Counted from the first letter of the stretch, positions 1-9,157 are shown. The stretch is 64,000 nt of DNA from Salinibaculum rarum (GCF_030505615.1 NZ_CP129992.1:1302001-1366000), one strand, 5' to 3'. Numbers and translations: made by a program. Notes: generated by a model from the letters alone, not told the origin.

Positions 1-268
1 CTTTGCCGACGGGCGAGCGCTCGCTCTGACTGGCCATCTCGACCAGTCCCTCGTCTTCGAGACGGTTCAGGGCACGACTGACTTCGGCTTCCGATACTTT
101 GCCGAGGGTGTCTGCCTCGACGGCATCGAGGTGGTCGGCGTTCGCTCGGATGACCTGTCCGGTGTGGGCGGGCGTCTCGTCAGCCTGCGAGAGATGGGTA
201 ACGGTGAGAAGGACGACCCGACCGGTGAGTGACAGTGACGTAATGTCGGCTGACATATCCAGAGACAT
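1..268 (-). CDS. Winged-helix regulator, C-terminus outside window
   Basis: The reading frame opens at the ATG at 268 and is still open at base 1, so 89 codons are visible. The visible part looks like a winged-helix DNA-binding domain: a leading hydrophobic helix (SLTGRVVLLTV), a helical linker, then SEAEVSRALNRLEDEGLVEM, which has the recognition-helix-plus-wing pattern of archaeal helix-turn-helix regulators. A second ATG at 256 is possible but gives a shorter first helix. It is divergent from the cold-shock gene at 471. I recognise only the fold and cannot name targets or effectors. Confidence 0.6.
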   Translation of the reverse strand, partial: MSLDMSADITSLSLTGRVVLLTVTHLSQADETPAHTGQVIRANADHLDAVEADTLGKVSEAEVSRALNRLEDEGLVEMASQSERSPVGK

Positions 269-470
269 GATTTCCTTGGATAAAAGCCCCGCTATTTGTT
301 GTCTTACATCCGTCCGTGAGTCCCACTGGACTGGATAATCCGGCACTGTGGGCGTGATGTACCCGGTGACAACCGTCGTTCATTCTCACTTCGAGCGGGC
401 GTGACCCCCGTTTCGCGGGAGGGTTCTTTTCGCAAGGATTATTACGGCCCACCGCGTTGGACGAAAGGAA

Positions 471-665
471 ATGGCGAAAGGTAAGGTTGATTTCTTCAAC
501 GACACTGGCGGTTACGGTTTCATCGAGACTGAGGATGCGGACGAAGACGTGTTCTTCCACATGGAAGACGTCGGCGGGCCGGACCTCGAAGAGGGACAGG
601 AAGTCGAATTCGACATCGAACAGGCAGACAAGGGCCCGCGGGCGACGAACGTCACCCGCCTGTAA
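471..665 (+). CDS. cspA: Cold-shock domain protein CspA
   Basis: This 64-residue protein is a single cold-shock (OB-fold) domain. It carries the RNP1-like GGYGFI motif near residues 13-18 and the RNP2-like DVFFH motif near residues 26-30, the aromatic surface that binds single-stranded RNA or DNA. Family members act as nucleic-acid chaperones in the cytoplasm. The length is normal for a one-domain haloarchaeal Csp. An AT-rich element near 436-445 lies at promoter distance. A close paralog is encoded at 15329 with an almost identical N-terminal half. Confidence 0.95.
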   Translation: MAKGKVDFFNDTGGYGFIETEDADEDVFFHMEDVGGPDLEEGQEVEFDIEQADKGPRATNVTRL

Positions 666-738
666 GCGACGGCACTGTCGTCGCAGACAGCCCCATTTTC
701 ATTCTTCTTGACTCCACAGTGACGACACCGTCGACTGG

Positions 739-3237
739 TCACGACGAGGCTTTGGGCAGTTCGACGTGGAACACCGCACCGCGGGGGTCGTTGTCCGTCA
801 CCCAGACGTCACCGCCGAACTGGTCGACGAACGTGTAGACGAGATACAGTCCGAGGCCGGTGCCGGGGCTGTCCATGCCCTGTTCTCCCTTCCCGAAGAT
901 GGTGTCTTTCTGGGCGTCCGGGATACCGGGGCCGTTGTCAGCGATGCTGACGACGACGGTCTCTGCGGTCTCTTCGGCCGAAACTGTCACTTTCGTGTCC
1001 TTGACGTCGCTGTGCTGGACGGCATTGTTGAGGAGGTTCCTGAACACGGACGAGAGCATCTCGTTGCCGGTCACGGGAACGTCGGGGAGCGTTCCGTCGA
1101 CGGTGAATTCGGCGTCCTCGTAGCCCGCGTCGACGTCCTCGATTTCGGTGACGAGGACGTCCGGAAGGGTCATCGCCCGTGACTCGACCGGCCCGTCGTC
1201 GAGCATCGTCTCCATCAACTCTCTGACCGTCTTGGTCAGTTCGACGGCGTGCTCGCCGTGTTCGGTGATGCTGTCGAGATACCCCGCCCCGTCTTCGTCG
1301 ACGTAGTCTGCGAGCAACTCTGCGTGGCTGAGGACGACGGTCATGTCGTTGCGGATGTCGTGGCGGACGACGCGGTTGAGCACTTCCAGCTGTTCGTTCT
1401 GGCGTTCGAGCCGCGCCCGCGTCCGCTCCCGCTCGGTGACGTCGTGGATAATCGAGAACAGCACGCGCTTTTCGCCGGTGTGGATGGGCGAGGAGTCGAC
1501 TTCGACCTGGCGGACCTCGCCGTTGGCGAGTTCGTGGGGGAAGACAAACCGGTTTTGCTCTTCCTCGTCGGCGGTTTCACGGCGGTGGGCGACGACTTCG
1601 TCGTCGAGTTGGTTTATCTCCTGAATCTGCATCCCGGTCAACGTCTCGCGGTCGTAGCCGTAGAACTCCGCTGCGGCGTCGTTGGCGCGTTCGATGGCAC
1701 CGGTCTCCGGGTCGACGAGCAGCATCGCCGCGTTGTGTCCCTCGAACAGCCGCCGGAACCGCTGTTCGCGAAGCCGGAGCTTGTGGGCCTGCTCGCGCCG
1801 TTCTGTGATGTCCTGGACGATACCGTCGTAGTACACTTCCCCGTCGATTTCGTGGCGGAGCGCGGTCACGGCCGCCCAGAAGGGCTCGCCGTCCATCGTC
1901 TCCATTCGAATCTTCTCCTCGACGATACGACCCTCCTGCTCGAGTTTCCGGGTGAGCAGTTCACGCTGGCTCGGCGTCCGGTAGAGCTTTGCGACGTAGG
2001 TGCCGAGCAACGCTTCCCTGGAGTCGGCGTCGAACATCTCGACCATGGCCGGATTGACCGCCTCGAACTCGCCTGCCAGCCCCGGCGTGTTCCGGTAGAC
2101 GCCGACGGGGACGTTCTCGATGAGTTGTTCGTACCGCTTGAGTTCCTGTGTGTGCCGTTTGCGCTCGGTGATGTCCTGCTGAATCGCGACGAACTTGTAG
2201 ACGTCCCCGTCTTCGACGATTGGGGCGATGGTCTGCTCGGCGTAGTAGCGCTCGCCGTCGGCCCGCTCGTTTTCTATCTGTTCGTCCCACACGTCTCCGT
2301 CCAGAACCGTCTCCCACAACGCCTCGTAGTAGCTGTCGTCGCGGGTGCCGGTGCTGAGAAGTTCCGGCGTTTTTCCGAGTATCTCCTCGGGCTCGTAGCC
2401 GGTCACGCGCTCGAAGGCGGGGTTGACGTACTCGATGGTTCCGTCGGTGTCGGTGATGTAGACGGCGTGTCCGGCCTGCTCGACAGCCCCTTTGAAGGTC
2501 CGTAACTGTCGGATTCGTTCCTTCTGCCGGCTGATGTCGCGGGCGACGCTGAGGACTGCCGGCTGGTCACCGCAGGTGATACGTCGGGCGTTGATTTCGA
2601 CTGGAATCTCGTCGCCGTCGGCGGTTACGTGAACACTCTCGAAGACGAGTGTCTCGTTTGCCTCGATTGTCTGGATGCGCTCGTCGACCAGTCTGGCCTG
2701 GTCTGGTGGGGTGATGTCGGCCGGTCCCATCGAGAGCAGTTCGGCGCGCGTATAGCCCAGTCGCTCCGCGGCCGCGCGGTTGACATCGAGGAAGTTGCCG
2801 TCGGTATCGACGAGCATGACCGCGTCGTTGACGCCGTCGATGATGGCCCGGGTCTCGTCTTCGCTGGCCGTCCACGCTCCGGGTTGCTCTTGGGGCGTCT
2901 GCTCGCGGGCAGTGACGAACACTCGTTCGTTCGTGTCGGTCACAGCCTGCATCGAACAGCGGAGAGTCACGGCTGGCCGGTCTGGACGCTCGACGCGCCA
3001 GTCGAAGGTCACTCGTTTCTCGCGTGCGCGCTCGAGGAGCGTCTCGGCGGGTACCGCCGGCGTCCAGTCCGACGGCGACAGCGAGTGCGGGTCTCTCCCC
3101 TCGAGAGTCTCCCGTGACCGGCCACAGAGGCTCGCACACCGGTCGTTTGCGGCCACTATGGTCCCCTCGGCGTCGAGCAGGACCGCCGCATCAGGGCACG
3201 CCTCGAACATCCCCTCAGTATCGAGGCTCGTGTTCAT
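739..3237 (-). CDS. Multi-PAS sensor histidine kinase
   Basis: The 832-residue product has about five successive PAS domains (roughly residues 5-120, 125-245, 245-370, 370-495 and 500-615). A dimerisation/phosphoacceptor helix follows with the motif VVRHDIRNDM, whose His is the predicted phosphorylation site. The ATPase domain shows an N-box (FRNLLNNAVQHS), a G1 box (DNGPGIP) and a G2 box (GTGLGLYLV). There is no membrane segment and no receiver domain, so it is probably a cytoplasmic redox or ligand sensor passing phosphate to a separate regulator. A TTG start 24 bases upstream is possible, but the TATA element at 3261-3270 fits a leaderless ATG at 3237. It converges with cspA. Confidence 0.9.
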   Translation of the reverse strand: MNTSLDTEGMFEACPDAAVLLDAEGTIVAANDRCASLCGRSRETLEGRDPHSLSPSDWTPAVPAETLLERAREKRVTFDWRVERPDRPAVTLRCSMQAVTDTNERVFVTAREQTPQEQPGAWTASEDETRAIIDGVNDAVMLVDTDGNFLDVNRAAAERLGYTRAELLSMGPADITPPDQARLVDERIQTIEANETLVFESVHVTADGDEIPVEINARRITCGDQPAVLSVARDISRQKERIRQLRTFKGAVEQAGHAVYITDTDGTIEYVNPAFERVTGYEPEEILGKTPELLSTGTRDDSYYEALWETVLDGDVWDEQIENERADGERYYAEQTIAPIVEDGDVYKFVAIQQDITERKRHTQELKRYEQLIENVPVGVYRNTPGLAGEFEAVNPAMVEMFDADSREALLGTYVAKLYRTPSQRELLTRKLEQEGRIVEEKIRMETMDGEPFWAAVTALRHEIDGEVYYDGIVQDITERREQAHKLRLREQRFRRLFEGHNAAMLLVDPETGAIERANDAAAEFYGYDRETLTGMQIQEINQLDDEVVAHRRETADEEEQNRFVFPHELANGEVRQVEVDSSPIHTGEKRVLFSIIHDVTERERTRARLERQNEQLEVLNRVVRHDIRNDMTVVLSHAELLADYVDEDGAGYLDSITEHGEHAVELTKTVRELMETMLDDGPVESRAMTLPDVLVTEIEDVDAGYEDAEFTVDGTLPDVPVTGNEMLSSVFRNLLNNAVQHSDVKDTKVTVSAEETAETVVVSIADNGPGIPDAQKDTIFGKGEQGMDSPGTGLGLYLVYTFVDQFGGDVWVTDNDPRGAVFHVELPKASS

Positions 3238-3260
3238 ATTTCGCCCTGACGTGTTCGTCA

Positions 3261-3270
3261 ATATATTAAT
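3261..3270 (-). promoter_or_regulatory. TATA box of the histidine kinase
   Basis: On the minus strand this reads ATTAATATAT. It lies 24 bases upstream of the ATG at 3237, the usual spacing for leaderless haloarchaeal transcripts, and supports that start over the upstream TTG. Confidence 0.55.
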
Positions 3271-3321
3271 CCGAATTGCATTCTCTTTTCCCGGGAAAAC
3301 CCCTGTCCTGTCGGTCTCCGG

Positions 3322-4062
3322 TCACTCGACGAGCGGGCTACTGGCCCGGTAGGCAATCTGCATCGGGAGCCCCTTCGCGTCGGTCGGGGGGTCCGGTGGA
3401 AGGGTGTACCGTTCCTCGGGACTGGCGCGGGCCGCGTAGGCGAGTACCGTCGCGTCGAGGACGTCGTCGATTGCGACCTCGGCGTCGCCGGCGGCCTCGG
3501 CGGCAGACTGGACCACAGCGGGGGCGTCGGCGTCGAACGTCGCCAGCGTTCGCATCCGCTCGGCGTAGCCGCCGGCCTTGCGTTTGGAGTGTTGAAGCGG
3601 TTCCCCGGCGAGTGCGCGAAAGCAGACCTCGGGGTGAGATTCGACGAACGCCTCGCGCGCTTCCGGGACGTTCCTGAGCAGGTCGTCGACCTCGGCGATG
3701 CTCTCGCTGATGTTGAACGTCTGCTTCGAGAGACTGCGCCCGGACTTTCGCTCGTTGACGCGCTTTGCGGCTTTGTAACTGTGCCGGCGGGTCGCCTCTC
3801 TGACCGGCGGCGTAAAGACTGAACGACTGCGCGGGCCCAGGACACGCCGGGCGAGCGTGTCACACTCGCGTCCCTCCTCGCCTTCCTCGATGAGTCCGAT
3901 GGGAATATCGACAAACACGCTGTCGGCGACCTCCTCGTAGCGGTGCCAGAGTTCGCCGATTTCGTCGTAGACGCCAGCGTGGGCAAAGCCCGTCCGCTCG
4001 AAGGCGACTGCGAACCACGACCCGGAACTCCAGTCGACGCCCAACGACAGCGACTCGGCCAT
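3322..4062 (-). CDS. DUF429 family protein (RNase H-like fold)
   Basis: This 246-residue protein begins with SLGVDWSSGSWFAVAF, the acidic first beta-hairpin typical of DUF429 proteins, which are predicted to adopt an RNase H-like nuclease fold. Later landmarks are VDIPIGL near residue 55, the RRVLGPRSRSVFTPPVR block near 75-90, ESHPEVCFRAL, and the C-terminal DDVLDATVLAYAA helix with paired acidic residues. These match the family order and length. The biochemical role of the family is not established; nuclease activity is inferred from the fold. It is a single gene with no clear operon partner. Confidence 0.85.
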   Translation of the reverse strand: MAESLSLGVDWSSGSWFAVAFERTGFAHAGVYDEIGELWHRYEEVADSVFVDIPIGLIEEGEEGRECDTLARRVLGPRSRSVFTPPVREATRRHSYKAAKRVNERKSGRSLSKQTFNISESIAEVDDLLRNVPEAREAFVESHPEVCFRALAGEPLQHSKRKAGGYAERMRTLATFDADAPAVVQSAAEAAGDAEVAIDDVLDATVLAYAARASPEERYTLPPDPPTDAKGLPMQIAYRASSPLVE

Positions 4063-4165
4063 ACCTATCGCTGTGGCCCTGCCGACAAAAACCTCGCGCC
4101 GGTGACGGACGCCACTGCTCTCGAACTGGCGGCGAGACCCGGGCTATCGGCGGTGACAGCCCCGC

Positions 4166-4327
4166 TCATTCGTCGCCGACGAAGACCGTCTTGAGCCGCG
4201 AGCCACACGTCGGACAACACAGCGTCTGCCAGCTATCGCTGTCGAGGTCGCCGTAGGTCTCGGTCCGCGTCGCTGCTGCCCGCGAAACGTCTTCCCTGCA
4301 GGTCTCACAGTGTAAGTCGTCGCTCAT
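4166..4327 (-). CDS. Small zinc-ribbon protein, 53 residues
   Basis: This short frame runs from the ATG at 4327 to the TGA at 4166. It encodes a CETC motif at residues 7-10 and a CCPTCG motif near residues 40-45, giving two CxxC-type knuckles that would bind one zinc ion. The rest is acidic and polar, as usual for haloarchaeal microproteins. It lies back to back with the nucleotidyltransferase at 4399, 71 bases away. No specific function can be assigned; nucleic-acid or protein contacts are the usual guess for such ribbons. Confidence 0.75.
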   Translation of the reverse strand: MSDDLHCETCREDVSRAAATRTETYGDLDSDSWQTLCCPTCGSRLKTVFVGDE

Positions 4328-4398
4328 CAGCGGGCGTACGGGGTCAAGCAGCTAAAACCCACCCCGCGCTTTTCCCGGCTGGATTCGTACGGTCGGTC

Positions 4399-5109
4399 AT
4401 GCAGGGTGTCGTTCCGGCCGCCGGCGAGGGCACCAGACTCCGCCCGCTCACCGACGACCGACCGAAGGGACTGGTCGAGGTTGCTGGGAAGCCACTGCTG
4501 ACCCACGTCTTCGAGACGCTCGCGGACCTCGGCGTCGAGTCCATCGTGGTCGTCGTCGGCTATCGCGGCGACGCAATCCGTGAGTACTATGATAGTTCCT
4601 TCGAAGGCATTCCGCTTAACTACGCGACACAGGACGAACGGCTCGGCCTCGCACACGCGGTGTTGCAGGCAGAACCGCACGTCGAAGGTGAGTTTCTGTT
4701 GCTGAACGGCGACAACGTCTTCGATGCAGACCTCTCGCCGGTCGTCGAGCGCCACCGGGCGACCGACGCCGACGCGACGACGCTCGTCGAGCGCGTGCCC
4801 CGGGAGCGGGCACGAGCGGGTGGCGTCTTCGACGTCGCTGACGGTGAAGTCGTCGGGCTGGTCGAGAAACCCGACGAGCCACCGTCGCGGCTGATTCCAC
4901 GCGGCGTCTACGCGTTCTCCCCGGCGATTCTTCCGGCCTGTCGGCTCGTGACGCCCGGGCACACCGGCGAGTACGAACTCAGCGACGCTGTCGACCTCCT
5001 GATTCAGGCTGGCAGACGCGTCGAAACAGTCGAGTTCGACGGGTGGTGCCGGAACGTCAACACGCCGGCCGACCGCGAACAGGTCGCGGCTCACTTCGAG
5101 TCGTCGTAG
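4399..5109 (+). CDS. Sugar-1-phosphate nucleotidyltransferase
   Basis: The 236-residue product is a single-domain nucleotidyltransferase. It has the N-terminal GVVPAAGEGTRLRPLT signature that binds the NTP phosphates, PKGLVEVAGKPLLTH with the conserved Lys, the metal-site motif LLNGDNVF near residues 103-110, and VEKPDEPPS near 160. Enzymes of this type (RmlA/AglF group) make UDP- or dTDP-glucose from glucose-1-phosphate for glycan synthesis. There is no C-terminal hexapeptide acyltransferase domain, unlike GlmU. Its sugar and nucleotide specificity cannot be read from the sequence. It may serve protein N-glycosylation, as AglF does in Haloferax, but no agl neighbours are seen. Confidence 0.88.
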   Translation: MQGVVPAAGEGTRLRPLTDDRPKGLVEVAGKPLLTHVFETLADLGVESIVVVVGYRGDAIREYYDSSFEGIPLNYATQDERLGLAHAVLQAEPHVEGEFLLLNGDNVFDADLSPVVERHRATDADATTLVERVPRERARAGGVFDVADGEVVGLVEKPDEPPSRLIPRGVYAFSPAILPACRLVTPGHTGEYELSDAVDLLIQAGRRVETVEFDGWCRNVNTPADREQVAAHFESS

Positions 5110-5115
5110 CTCCGC

Positions 5116-6114
5116 TCAGGCCGTCGGAAGCAGTGCTTCTGGTGGCCCGCCGGGCAGTTCGTCGCGGCCGTGGTCGGCCTCGAAATCGAGGTCCGGGCCG
5201 GCCGCGATGATGCGCGATGGGGTCACGTCGGGGTGGGTCGTGTAGTAGTGTTCCTTGATGTGGTCCATCTCGACCGTCTCGGCGACCCCTGGTGTCTGAT
5301 AGAGGTCCTGCAGGTACGGCCAGAGGTTGTCGTACTCGTGGATGTGCCGTTTGTTGCACATGAAGTGTGTGTGGTACACCTGGTCGAAGCGGACCAGCGT
5401 CGTGAACATGCAGATGTCTGCCTCCGTCAGGCGGTCACCGGCCAGGTACCGCTGGTCGCTTAGCACCTCGTCCCAGTGGTCCAGCGCGTCGAACAGGTCG
5501 TCGACGGCGCTGTCGTAGGCCGCCTGGCTCTTGGCGAAGCCGGCCCGGTAGACGCCGTTGTTGATTGGGTCGTAGATTTCTTCGATGATGCGGTCGACCT
5601 CGTCCTGGTAGCCCTCCGGGTAGAGGTCGACGTCGTGGTCTGCGACCCGGTCGAACTCGGTGTCGAGCATCCGCAGAATTTCTTTGGACTCGTTGTTGAC
5701 GATGGTCTCCTCCTGTTTGTCCCAGAGGACGGGCACGGTCACGCGCCCGGTCATCTCCGGGTCGGCTTCGGTGTAGACTTCACGGAGGTAGTCGCTGCCG
5801 TTGACCGTGTCGGGGGTACAGCCCTCCTTGTCGGGGGTGAACTGCCAGCCGTCGTCGCCGCGGAACGGGTCGACGACGTCGATGGAGATGGCGTCTTCGA
5901 GTCCTTTCAGTGCCCGAACCAGCAGCGTCCGGTGGGCCCACGGACAGGCGTAGGAGACGTAGAGGTGATAGCGGCCGGCTTCTGGCTGGAACCGGGCGTC
6001 GGGGTCGTCTTCGACGGCGTCGCGAAACGAGGTTTCCTGGCGGTCGAACTCGCCGTCCTCGTTTGTGGATTCGTACGCGTCTGTTCGCCACTCGCCGTCG
6101 ACGAGCATATTCAT
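5116..6114 (-). CDS. Glutathionyl-hydroquinone reductase-like GST
   Basis: This 332-residue protein matches the YqjG/ECM4-type glutathione S-transferase family in length and motifs. The active-site CPWAHR lies at residues 57-62 with Cys57 nucleophilic, followed by the VVDPFRGDDGWQF block, the CTPDTVNGSDYLREVY region and the C-terminal helical domain beginning near residue 165. Family enzymes remove a thiol adduct from quinols. Haloarchaea generally make gamma-glutamylcysteine rather than glutathione, so the natural thiol is probably different. It is convergent with the nucleotidyltransferase, with only 6 bases between them. A TATA-like element at 6138-6145 fits a leaderless start. Confidence 0.9.
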   Translation of the reverse strand: MNMLVDGEWRTDAYESTNEDGEFDRQETSFRDAVEDDPDARFQPEAGRYHLYVSYACPWAHRTLLVRALKGLEDAISIDVVDPFRGDDGWQFTPDKEGCTPDTVNGSDYLREVYTEADPEMTGRVTVPVLWDKQEETIVNNESKEILRMLDTEFDRVADHDVDLYPEGYQDEVDRIIEEIYDPINNGVYRAGFAKSQAAYDSAVDDLFDALDHWDEVLSDQRYLAGDRLTEADICMFTTLVRFDQVYHTHFMCNKRHIHEYDNLWPYLQDLYQTPGVAETVEMDHIKEHYYTTHPDVTPSRIIAAGPDLDFEADHGRDELPGGPPEALLPTA

Positions 6115-6137
6115 ACCAATGACTAGGGCTGCGAGCC

Positions 6138-6145
6138 GAATAAAG
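6138..6145 (-). promoter_or_regulatory. TATA box of the GST-like gene
   Basis: Minus-strand CTTTATTC lies 24 bases upstream of the ATG at 6114, consistent with a leaderless transcript. Confidence 0.45.
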
Positions 6146-6215
6146 ACAGCGTGTGATTACACGAGTGTTACCGCCCGACGCGAGTACGACGGCGTTGGGT
6201 CGTCGCCCACCTCGA

Positions 6216-6225
6216 CACTTATCAG
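6216..6225 (+). promoter_or_regulatory. TATA box of the pilin-like gene
   Basis: The CACTTATCAG element lies 25 bases before the ATG at 6250. Confidence 0.45.
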
Positions 6226-6249
6226 TGAAGGCGCGACCACCTCCGTCCG

Positions 6250-6810
6250 ATGACGCCCCAATCGGACCGTGGCCTCTCCTCGGTCGTCGGAACGGTCACG
6301 CTCGTCGCGCTCGTCGTCGTACTGGCGACGGGCGTCCTCGCGGGTGGGATGGCGATGGCGTCGCTCGACGACCCGCCGCCTGTTGCGACCATCGAGGCCG
6401 AGGCAACGACAGCAGCGTGTGCTGGCTGCGGGCCCGACGACCAGGTCCTTCGGTTGCGCCATCGGAACGGCGACTCACTGTCGATGGCCGAGGTAGCACT
6501 CGTTGTCTCCGCGCCGGGCCACGACGTAACTCGGCTGGTCGACCTGCCGCTGTCGACGAACTGCCTCCGGGACGGCCACGTCGAGGGACCGGACCTCTTC
6601 GACGGCCGGTGTGGCCGCGTCGGTGGCCCCCTGACGTCGGTCGGCTCGGACGCTGATGGCGTCTGGCGGGCCGGTGAGACCGTCCACTTTCGGCTCCAGA
6701 AGCGCGCAGTCCACCTTACGCCCGGCGACGAGGTGACCGTCAGCGTCGTCCACACGCCCTCGGACAGCGTCGTCGAGGAGCGTGCCGTGGCGGTTCAGTC
6801 TCGCGGCTGA
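6250..6810 (+). CDS. Type IV pilin-like protein
   Basis: The 186-residue product starts with a short charged leader ending in DRGLSSVVG, followed directly by about 22 hydrophobic residues (TVTLVALVVVLATGVLAGGMAMA). This is the archaeal class III signal peptide pattern, processed by PibD-type prepilin peptidase so that the hydrophobic helix drives assembly or anchoring. The exported part contains CAGCG near residue 57 and two further Cys (NCLRDG, DGRCG), which could form disulfides. It may be a minor pilin or a surface protein with a pilin-type anchor. No pilus assembly genes (pilB/pilC) adjoin it. Confidence 0.75.
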   Translation: MTPQSDRGLSSVVGTVTLVALVVVLATGVLAGGMAMASLDDPPPVATIEAEATTAACAGCGPDDQVLRLRHRNGDSLSMAEVALVVSAPGHDVTRLVDLPLSTNCLRDGHVEGPDLFDGRCGRVGGPLTSVGSDADGVWRAGETVHFRLQKRAVHLTPGDEVTVSVVHTPSDSVVEERAVAVQSRG

Positions 6811-6858
6811 AGAACCGACTGGACGGCCATCGGACGCAAATTCCGCCGTCCGACAGCA

Positions 6859-7674
6859 TCAGGACTCTGCGGACTGGAGCCGAACATCGCCGTTCGTCGT
6901 CGCTGCGGTCAGCGTCGGGTCTGTGCCGTCACGTATCCGTCCCTCCATGCGGCCGCGTCGAGAGACGGACGCAGTGTGTGGCACGTCTTCGACGCTGACC
7001 CGTCCGTTCGACGTCGAGAGTTCGAACGCACACGAGATGTCCGGCCCGATTCGGATGGTGACGCCGCCGTTCGAGGACTCGCAGGTCACGTCGCCGTCCA
7101 TCGCCAGCAGTTCGACGTCGACGGTCCCGTTGGAGGTGCGCGCACTGGCTACCCCGGTGGCGCCGCGAATCCGAACGTTCCCGTTCGAGCTGTCACAGTC
7201 GACGGAGCCGTCCACGTCAGTCGCCCAGACGTTGCCGTTGCTCGTCGACGCGCTCACGTCTCCGGTCACTCCGGTGACGGTGACGTTGCCGTTCGACGTT
7301 TCAACGCGGTCGACGGTGACGCCCGTCGGCACGTCGATGGATACGTCGACGCTCCGCTGGTCGAAGTTCGACCCGGGGCCAAAGGAGACGTCGACGACGA
7401 CCCGCTCTCCCGTCGTCACGTCGACGCTGAGTTCCTCCAGCGCAGACTCGGAGCTGGCCCGTTTTTCGCCGGCGACGGTGAGCTGGTCGTCGTCGGTGTT
7501 TCGAACGCTCACGTTCCCGTTACGGTTACTGACGGTCAGCGTCGTCTCGGCGCGTACGTCGTAGGTGTTCTCGAACGATTCGGAGGCTGTCGTCTCGAAG
7601 ACGGCACCGAAACAGCCGGCCAGCCCGGCGGTTGTGACTGTTCCGACGCCAGCGAGGAGGGTTCGGCGGCGCAT
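6859..7674 (-). CDS. DUF4097-type beta-repeat lipoprotein
   Basis: The 271-residue product starts [21 protein letters not shown], a twin-arginine-like signal with a lipobox ending at Cys21, so it is probably exported and lipid-anchored. The body consists of short repeats with the core SNGNV, SNGTV or SNGGV (at least seven occurrences), each expected to form one turn of a right-handed beta-solenoid, as in DUF4097/DUF2807 proteins. The ATG at 7674 is chosen because the longer frame upstream has neither a signal nor a plausible start. It converges with the pilin-like gene. The function of the family is unknown; an envelope role is likely. Confidence 0.85.
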   Translation of the reverse strand: MRRRTLLAGVGTVTTAGLAGCFGAVFETTASESFENTYDVRAETTLTVSNRNGNVSVRNTDDDQLTVAGEKRASSESALEELSVDVTTGERVVVDVSFGPGSNFDQRSVDVSIDVPTGVTVDRVETSNGNVTVTGVTGDVSASTSNGNVWATDVDGSVDCDSSNGNVRIRGATGVASARTSNGTVDVELLAMDGDVTCESSNGGVTIRIGPDISCAFELSTSNGRVSVEDVPHTASVSRRGRMEGRIRDGTDPTLTAATTNGDVRLQSAES

Positions 7675-7782
7675 AGTGACGTCTGCTCGCGCTCGTGTCA
7701 AATTTGTATCGACATCGTGGGCGAGCAGTCGCCGTGGTTCAAAGGCTTTATCTACGCTGTCGGCTTCGTCTCCTCCAAGACC

Positions 7783-8313
7783 ATGTCCGATAAGCCGGCC
7801 TCTATGTACCGGGACATCGACAAACCCCCGTACACGCGACGCGAGTACATCACGGGTATTCCCGGTTCGAAGATTGCACAGCACAAGATGGGCGACAGGC
7901 ACAAAGAGCCCGAGGAGTACGACGTCCAGATTTCGCTGGTCGTCGAGGAGACGGTCCAGCTCCGCCACGGCTCGCTGGAAGCCTCCCGCCTCTCGGCGAA
8001 CCGCTATCTCATCCAGGAACTGGGCGAGAACAACTACTCGATGATTCTCCGGAAGTTCCCCCACCAGGTCCTCCGTGAGAACAAGCAGGCGACGGGTGCC
8101 GGGGCAGACCGTGTTTCCGACGGGATGCGTGCGGCGTTCGGGAAAATCGTCGGGACGGCCGCCCGCATCAACGCCGGTGAGCGGCTCTTTACCGCCTACT
8201 GTGACGTCGACCAGGCCGACGTCGTCAAGGAAGCCTACCGCCGCGCGTACAACAAGATTACGCCGCCGTGCCGTATCGTCGTCGAACGCGGCGAAGAGCA
8301 GCTCATCGCCTGA
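7783..8313 (+). CDS. rpl10e: Ribosomal protein L10e (uL16)
   Basis: The 176-residue protein is the archaeal uL16/L10e subunit of the large ribosome, which contacts the A- and P-site tRNA region. It begins with [16 protein letters not shown], a family signature, and contains [20 protein letters not shown] and [18 protein letters not shown]. The length fits the archaeal family. A CTTTATC element at about 7746-7752 supports a promoter just upstream of the ATG at 7783. It is a stand-alone gene here, not part of a ribosomal operon, as is usual for L10e in haloarchaea. Confidence 0.96.
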   Translation: MSDKPASMYRDIDKPPYTRREYITGIPGSKIAQHKMGDRHKEPEEYDVQISLVVEETVQLRHGSLEASRLSANRYLIQELGENNYSMILRKFPHQVLRENKQATGAGADRVSDGMRAAFGKIVGTAARINAGERLFTAYCDVDQADVVKEAYRRAYNKITPPCRIVVERGEEQLIA

Positions 8314-8345
8314 GACGGCCGATTCGACGCTGCCGACCCCATCCT

Positions 8346-8362
8346 GGCACCCTCGCGGTGCC
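8346..8362 (+). terminator. Stem-loop after rpl10e
   Basis: GGCACC and GGTGCC form a perfect six-pair stem around a five-base loop, 33 bases after the rpl10e stop. There is no T-run, so its role as a terminator is uncertain. Confidence 0.3.
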
Positions 8363-8509
8363 ACACAACTTCGAACGCGACGAGCCGCTGGGCTGTCACT
8401 GACTGTCCCGTCGACCCCGAGGGCCGAGTTCCCGGCGCGACGAGCACCAGCGCGATCGCGCTTCTGAGTGGGCATACACTCAAGTAATTCCCCCTCGTTG
8501 GTTGTCTAC

Positions 8510-9157
8510 ATGTCAGAGAAGACCACCCACGAATCCGGAGAACCTCGCACACGGCGAGGCATCGCATCGTACTTGCGTCGGGTCGCCAGCCGACTCGGCC
8601 GTGGCGACCCCGTGCCGGTTGACGAGGAACAGACGGTGACGGTTACCCCACCTGCCGAATCCGACTTCGAGGCCAACCTCCAGCAGGAGGGCGACCAGGT
8701 CACGCTCGAACTCGAAATGTCGTGGGAAGCGGACGACGAATCCATCGAGACTGACGTGATTGCGAGCAAGGCCACCTTCGAGCTCTACGCGGACAAGGCC
8801 GACCAGTGGCGGTGGCGACTCGTCCACGACAACGGGAACATCATCGCCGACAGCAGCGAGGGCTACGCCTCCAAACAGAAGGCCCAGCAGGGCCTCGACA
8901 GTGTCAAGGCCAACGCACCCGGCGCCTACGTCGTCGATACGTCCAAAGACGACGGCGTTATCGACGAAGGTGGGAGCAAGGCAACGTTCGAACTCTTTGC
9001 CGACAACGCCGCGAAGTGGCGATGGCGACTCGTCCACGACAACAGCGAGATAATCGCAGACAGCGGCCAGGGATACGCCTCGAAACAGAAGGCAAAACAG
9101 GGGCTTCGGAGCGTCCAGAAGAACGCCCGCGGCGCGCCCGTCGAAGCACAGTCCTGA
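8510..9157 (+). CDS. YegP/DUF1508 tandem-repeat protein
   Basis: The 215-residue product has an N-terminal basic segment (residues 10-35), an acidic middle and two DUF1508 (YegP-like) repeats at about residues 85-140 and 157-212. Both repeats share SKATFEL, WRWRLVHDN, IIADS and GYASKQKA, and the two copies are about 70 percent identical by eye. The DUF1508 fold is known from structure, but its function is not. The ATG at 8510 is preferred over an upstream GTG because the extension adds only a non-conserved tail. It lies downstream of rpl10e with nearly 200 bases between, so it is probably transcribed separately. Confidence 0.8.
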   Translation: MSEKTTHESGEPRTRRGIASYLRRVASRLGRGDPVPVDEEQTVTVTPPAESDFEANLQQEGDQVTLELEMSWEADDESIETDVIASKATFELYADKADQWRWRLVHDNGNIIADSSEGYASKQKAQQGLDSVKANAPGAYVVDTSKDDGVIDEGGSKATFELFADNAAKWRWRLVHDNSEIIADSGQGYASKQKAKQGLRSVQKNARGAPVEAQS

